From Lachnospiraceae bacterium (lineage in GTDB: Bacteria; Bacillota; Clostridia; Lachnospirales; Lachnospiraceae), in assembly GCA_910575275.1 (NCBI GenBank), contig CAJTEE010000005.1:248001-312000 (forward strand): 64,000 bases of DNA. Direction: 5' to 3'. Below the pieces are notes generated by a model that did no database searches, had not been told where the DNA came from, and saw only the letters and a list, made by a program, of their open reading frames with translations. The translations under genes and the position numbers were made by a program. Of the stretch, positions 63,701 to 64,000 are shown piece by piece; the stretch's first letter is position 1; each line of letters starts with the position of its first letter.

Positions 63701-64000
63701 TGAGGAGCCGGGAGCGCCTGCGGGAGCCACCGGGGATAACGAAATCTGGTGGAAGGGAGACGACGGAAAAACCGGTACAAAGGACACGATCGGAGACGAC
63801 CGGCTTGTACATGCCGGAAAAGACGGGACCTATGGAACCGGAGACGACTACATAGACGAGGAGGACGGAAAAAACCGGAGGCCGGGAAAGGATGGGGCCT
63901 TTGGAACAGAGAATGACATCGTTTCCTTTAATGGACGGGATACTCTCCCCGGGACGGACGACGATTTTCTGCATTTTGAGGAGTTAAAGCTGAACCACAG
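60735..64000 (+). CDS. large secreted surface protein with InlB-type repeats, 3' end outside the window
   Basis: The frame is open from the ATG at 60735 (GAGGAGGAAAAAGG upstream) to the window end, over 1,088 codons. A signal peptide (MDCKRKKQMANVLLAAMIAS..., cleavage probably after AVLA near 29) is followed by a unique domain of about 480 residues. Five InlB B-type (Listeria-Bacteroides) repeats occupy about 518-890, each with a Y-F-GWY or GW core and ending in YAQW, YAHW or YAVW. From about 895 on, acidic motifs of the type PGKDGxxGTxDD recur (FGTGDDEIY, YGTEDDYY, YGTGDDY, FGTEND, PGTDDDF) and look like calcium-binding loops. This is a probable adhesin carried by the element; the wall-anchoring end is outside the window. 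Confidence 0.9.
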   Translation, partial: MDCKRKKQMANVLLAAMIASQATQAVLADVRLPERAMHTAEAFVQTDSNAQPVYATDSNAKELTEKSPALSNEREDFGFGKEDRTVDVSMPHIFVKETPAEIPQYYQATDEDGVYSFRDRYGETQYRTFGFFMESSQEPETASDAHVEAADTLGWYDEITKEAIDPDEEYLTLAPYIWEAVPEDAVTEECFEALFQKRPKLRAMYEEGNHFFMDLHGENWDGSRYGVWDFTDWEQVETEEDIQYWFYGHAVNTDGEAMDAWLAVSNGAVGYRSDVYTQAYFIGTDYGNDKTSGTSTGGVWVTGNSVYEKIQASAVADAEHNRIIINVYKINKKASGSKEVTNGNVGEVHLLLGDCHDVFIKKNKPKAGSYYPVSTNHQGKDVGDIDRISYTFSSNVGEIVKPKADYYRSTDPVKLNSEYVNLKRYAKDAADAPYIETQYYGLGTETMSLDIKEGIFSICIYNPPEDLTDVAFTMQQYNYYDHQEDGDSSHYQTAFIHVSDINGVDMDGTVEEFNKAKEVTLSFDGNGGTAGKTSMTAEPGKAIGALPSATRTGYTFAGWYTATTGGSRITEQTAAPEAAATYYAHWTVNRYTATFHSAGSNNGASITRNYQEAFGTLPTTERTGYRFKGWYTAENGGNAVTSATKMGSANVEYYAQWEANRFMVVYDANGGTGRMGISTFTYGAENTLSANAFAKTGYHFAGWAREPEGEIVFRDNAKAGSLTSDPDATLYLYAVWEANPYSVTLHRNLDGGDDASVVQQYQYDREYRLPENVFEKTGYTFTGWTAGRDGSGESHEDGAKVHNWAESGTIDLYAQWTPNPYRLYYGANGGQVEHSHKEVIYDAAIGELPVPKRTNYRFIGWTLHGKPVEAANLYQTAADSYAYAQWELNFKLQEETNTNIRPGKDDAFGTGDDEIYTNGPDGIPNTEDDREVFPGKDGVYGTEDDYYILNPPYGDRIYAGADKKFNTPDDYIEKGNGLILHPGEDCYFGEEPGAPAGATGDNEIWWKGDDGKTGTKDTIGDDRLVHAGKDGTYGTGDDYIDEEDGKNRRPGKDGAFGTENDIVSFNGRDTLPGTDDDFLHFEELKLNH

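Overview
The window looks like chromosomal DNA of a Gram-positive anaerobe of the class Clostridia, most likely Lachnospiraceae. Supporting signs are the CIRCE-controlled groES-groEL, the tig-clpP-clpX-lon-engB block, the T-box in front of thrS, the class 1B PyrK/PyrD pair, DUF4364, DUF975, CFI-box and DUF6075 family proteins, and strong AGGAGG ribosome-binding sites. No rRNA, tRNA or CRISPR array was seen. The genus is an inference; no species call is made.

Layout. 1-6.4 kb: MBL hydrolase, IclR regulator with a small membrane-anchored partner, groESL, CYTH protein, DUF975 membrane protein, DJ-1/PfpI protein. 6.5-13.1 kb: protein quality-control cluster tig, clpP, clpX, lon, engB. 13.2-18.5 kb: DUF4364, a DeoR regulator with divergent TIM-like and RpiB-like isomerases, and a split ChrA-type transporter. 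18.7-24.4 kb: a phosphorelay locus made of a stand-alone receiver, a hybrid kinase with receiver and HPt, and a hybrid kinase whose C-terminus is a complete DegV (fatty-acid-binding) domain. 24.5-27.6 kb: CFI-box protein, cysteine synthase, DUF401 permease. 27.6-34.4 kb: PucR regulator followed by a Zn-dependent carbamoyl-amino-acid hydrolase, dihydroorotase, dicarboxylate-type symporter, PyrK and PyrD. This gene set can convert orotate to dihydroorotate, N-carbamoyl-aspartate and aspartate, so I read it as an orotate-degradation operon rather than pyrimidine biosynthesis.

34.5-37.4 kb: a BcgI-like fused nuclease-methyltransferase with a broken specificity subunit. 37.5-46.9 kb: two lipoproteins, a nitroreductase, T-box plus thrS, a dead Uma2 gene, isoaspartyl dipeptidase, and a LytTR/GHKL two-component pair. 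47.1-53.7 kb: a decayed Pel-type exopolysaccharide locus (epimerase-PelD, PelE, DUF2194/PelA-like, PelF, CotH, VTC, DUF4956, DUF4832), full of frameshifts, nonsense codons and fusion deletions. 53.7-56.8 kb: DivIVA-like protein, greA, lysS. 57.0 kb to the end: the start of a mobile replicon or integrative element, with DUF6075, DUF3970, parA, parB, a RepA_N initiator with seven 23-bp iterons inside its gene, paired 23-bp palindromes, and a large surface protein with InlB-type repeats that runs off the window.

Two dispersed intergenic repeat families link distant parts of the window. The intact core genes contrast with at least four independent clusters of pseudogenes, which suggests recent relaxation of selection on accessory traits (surface polysaccharide, restriction).
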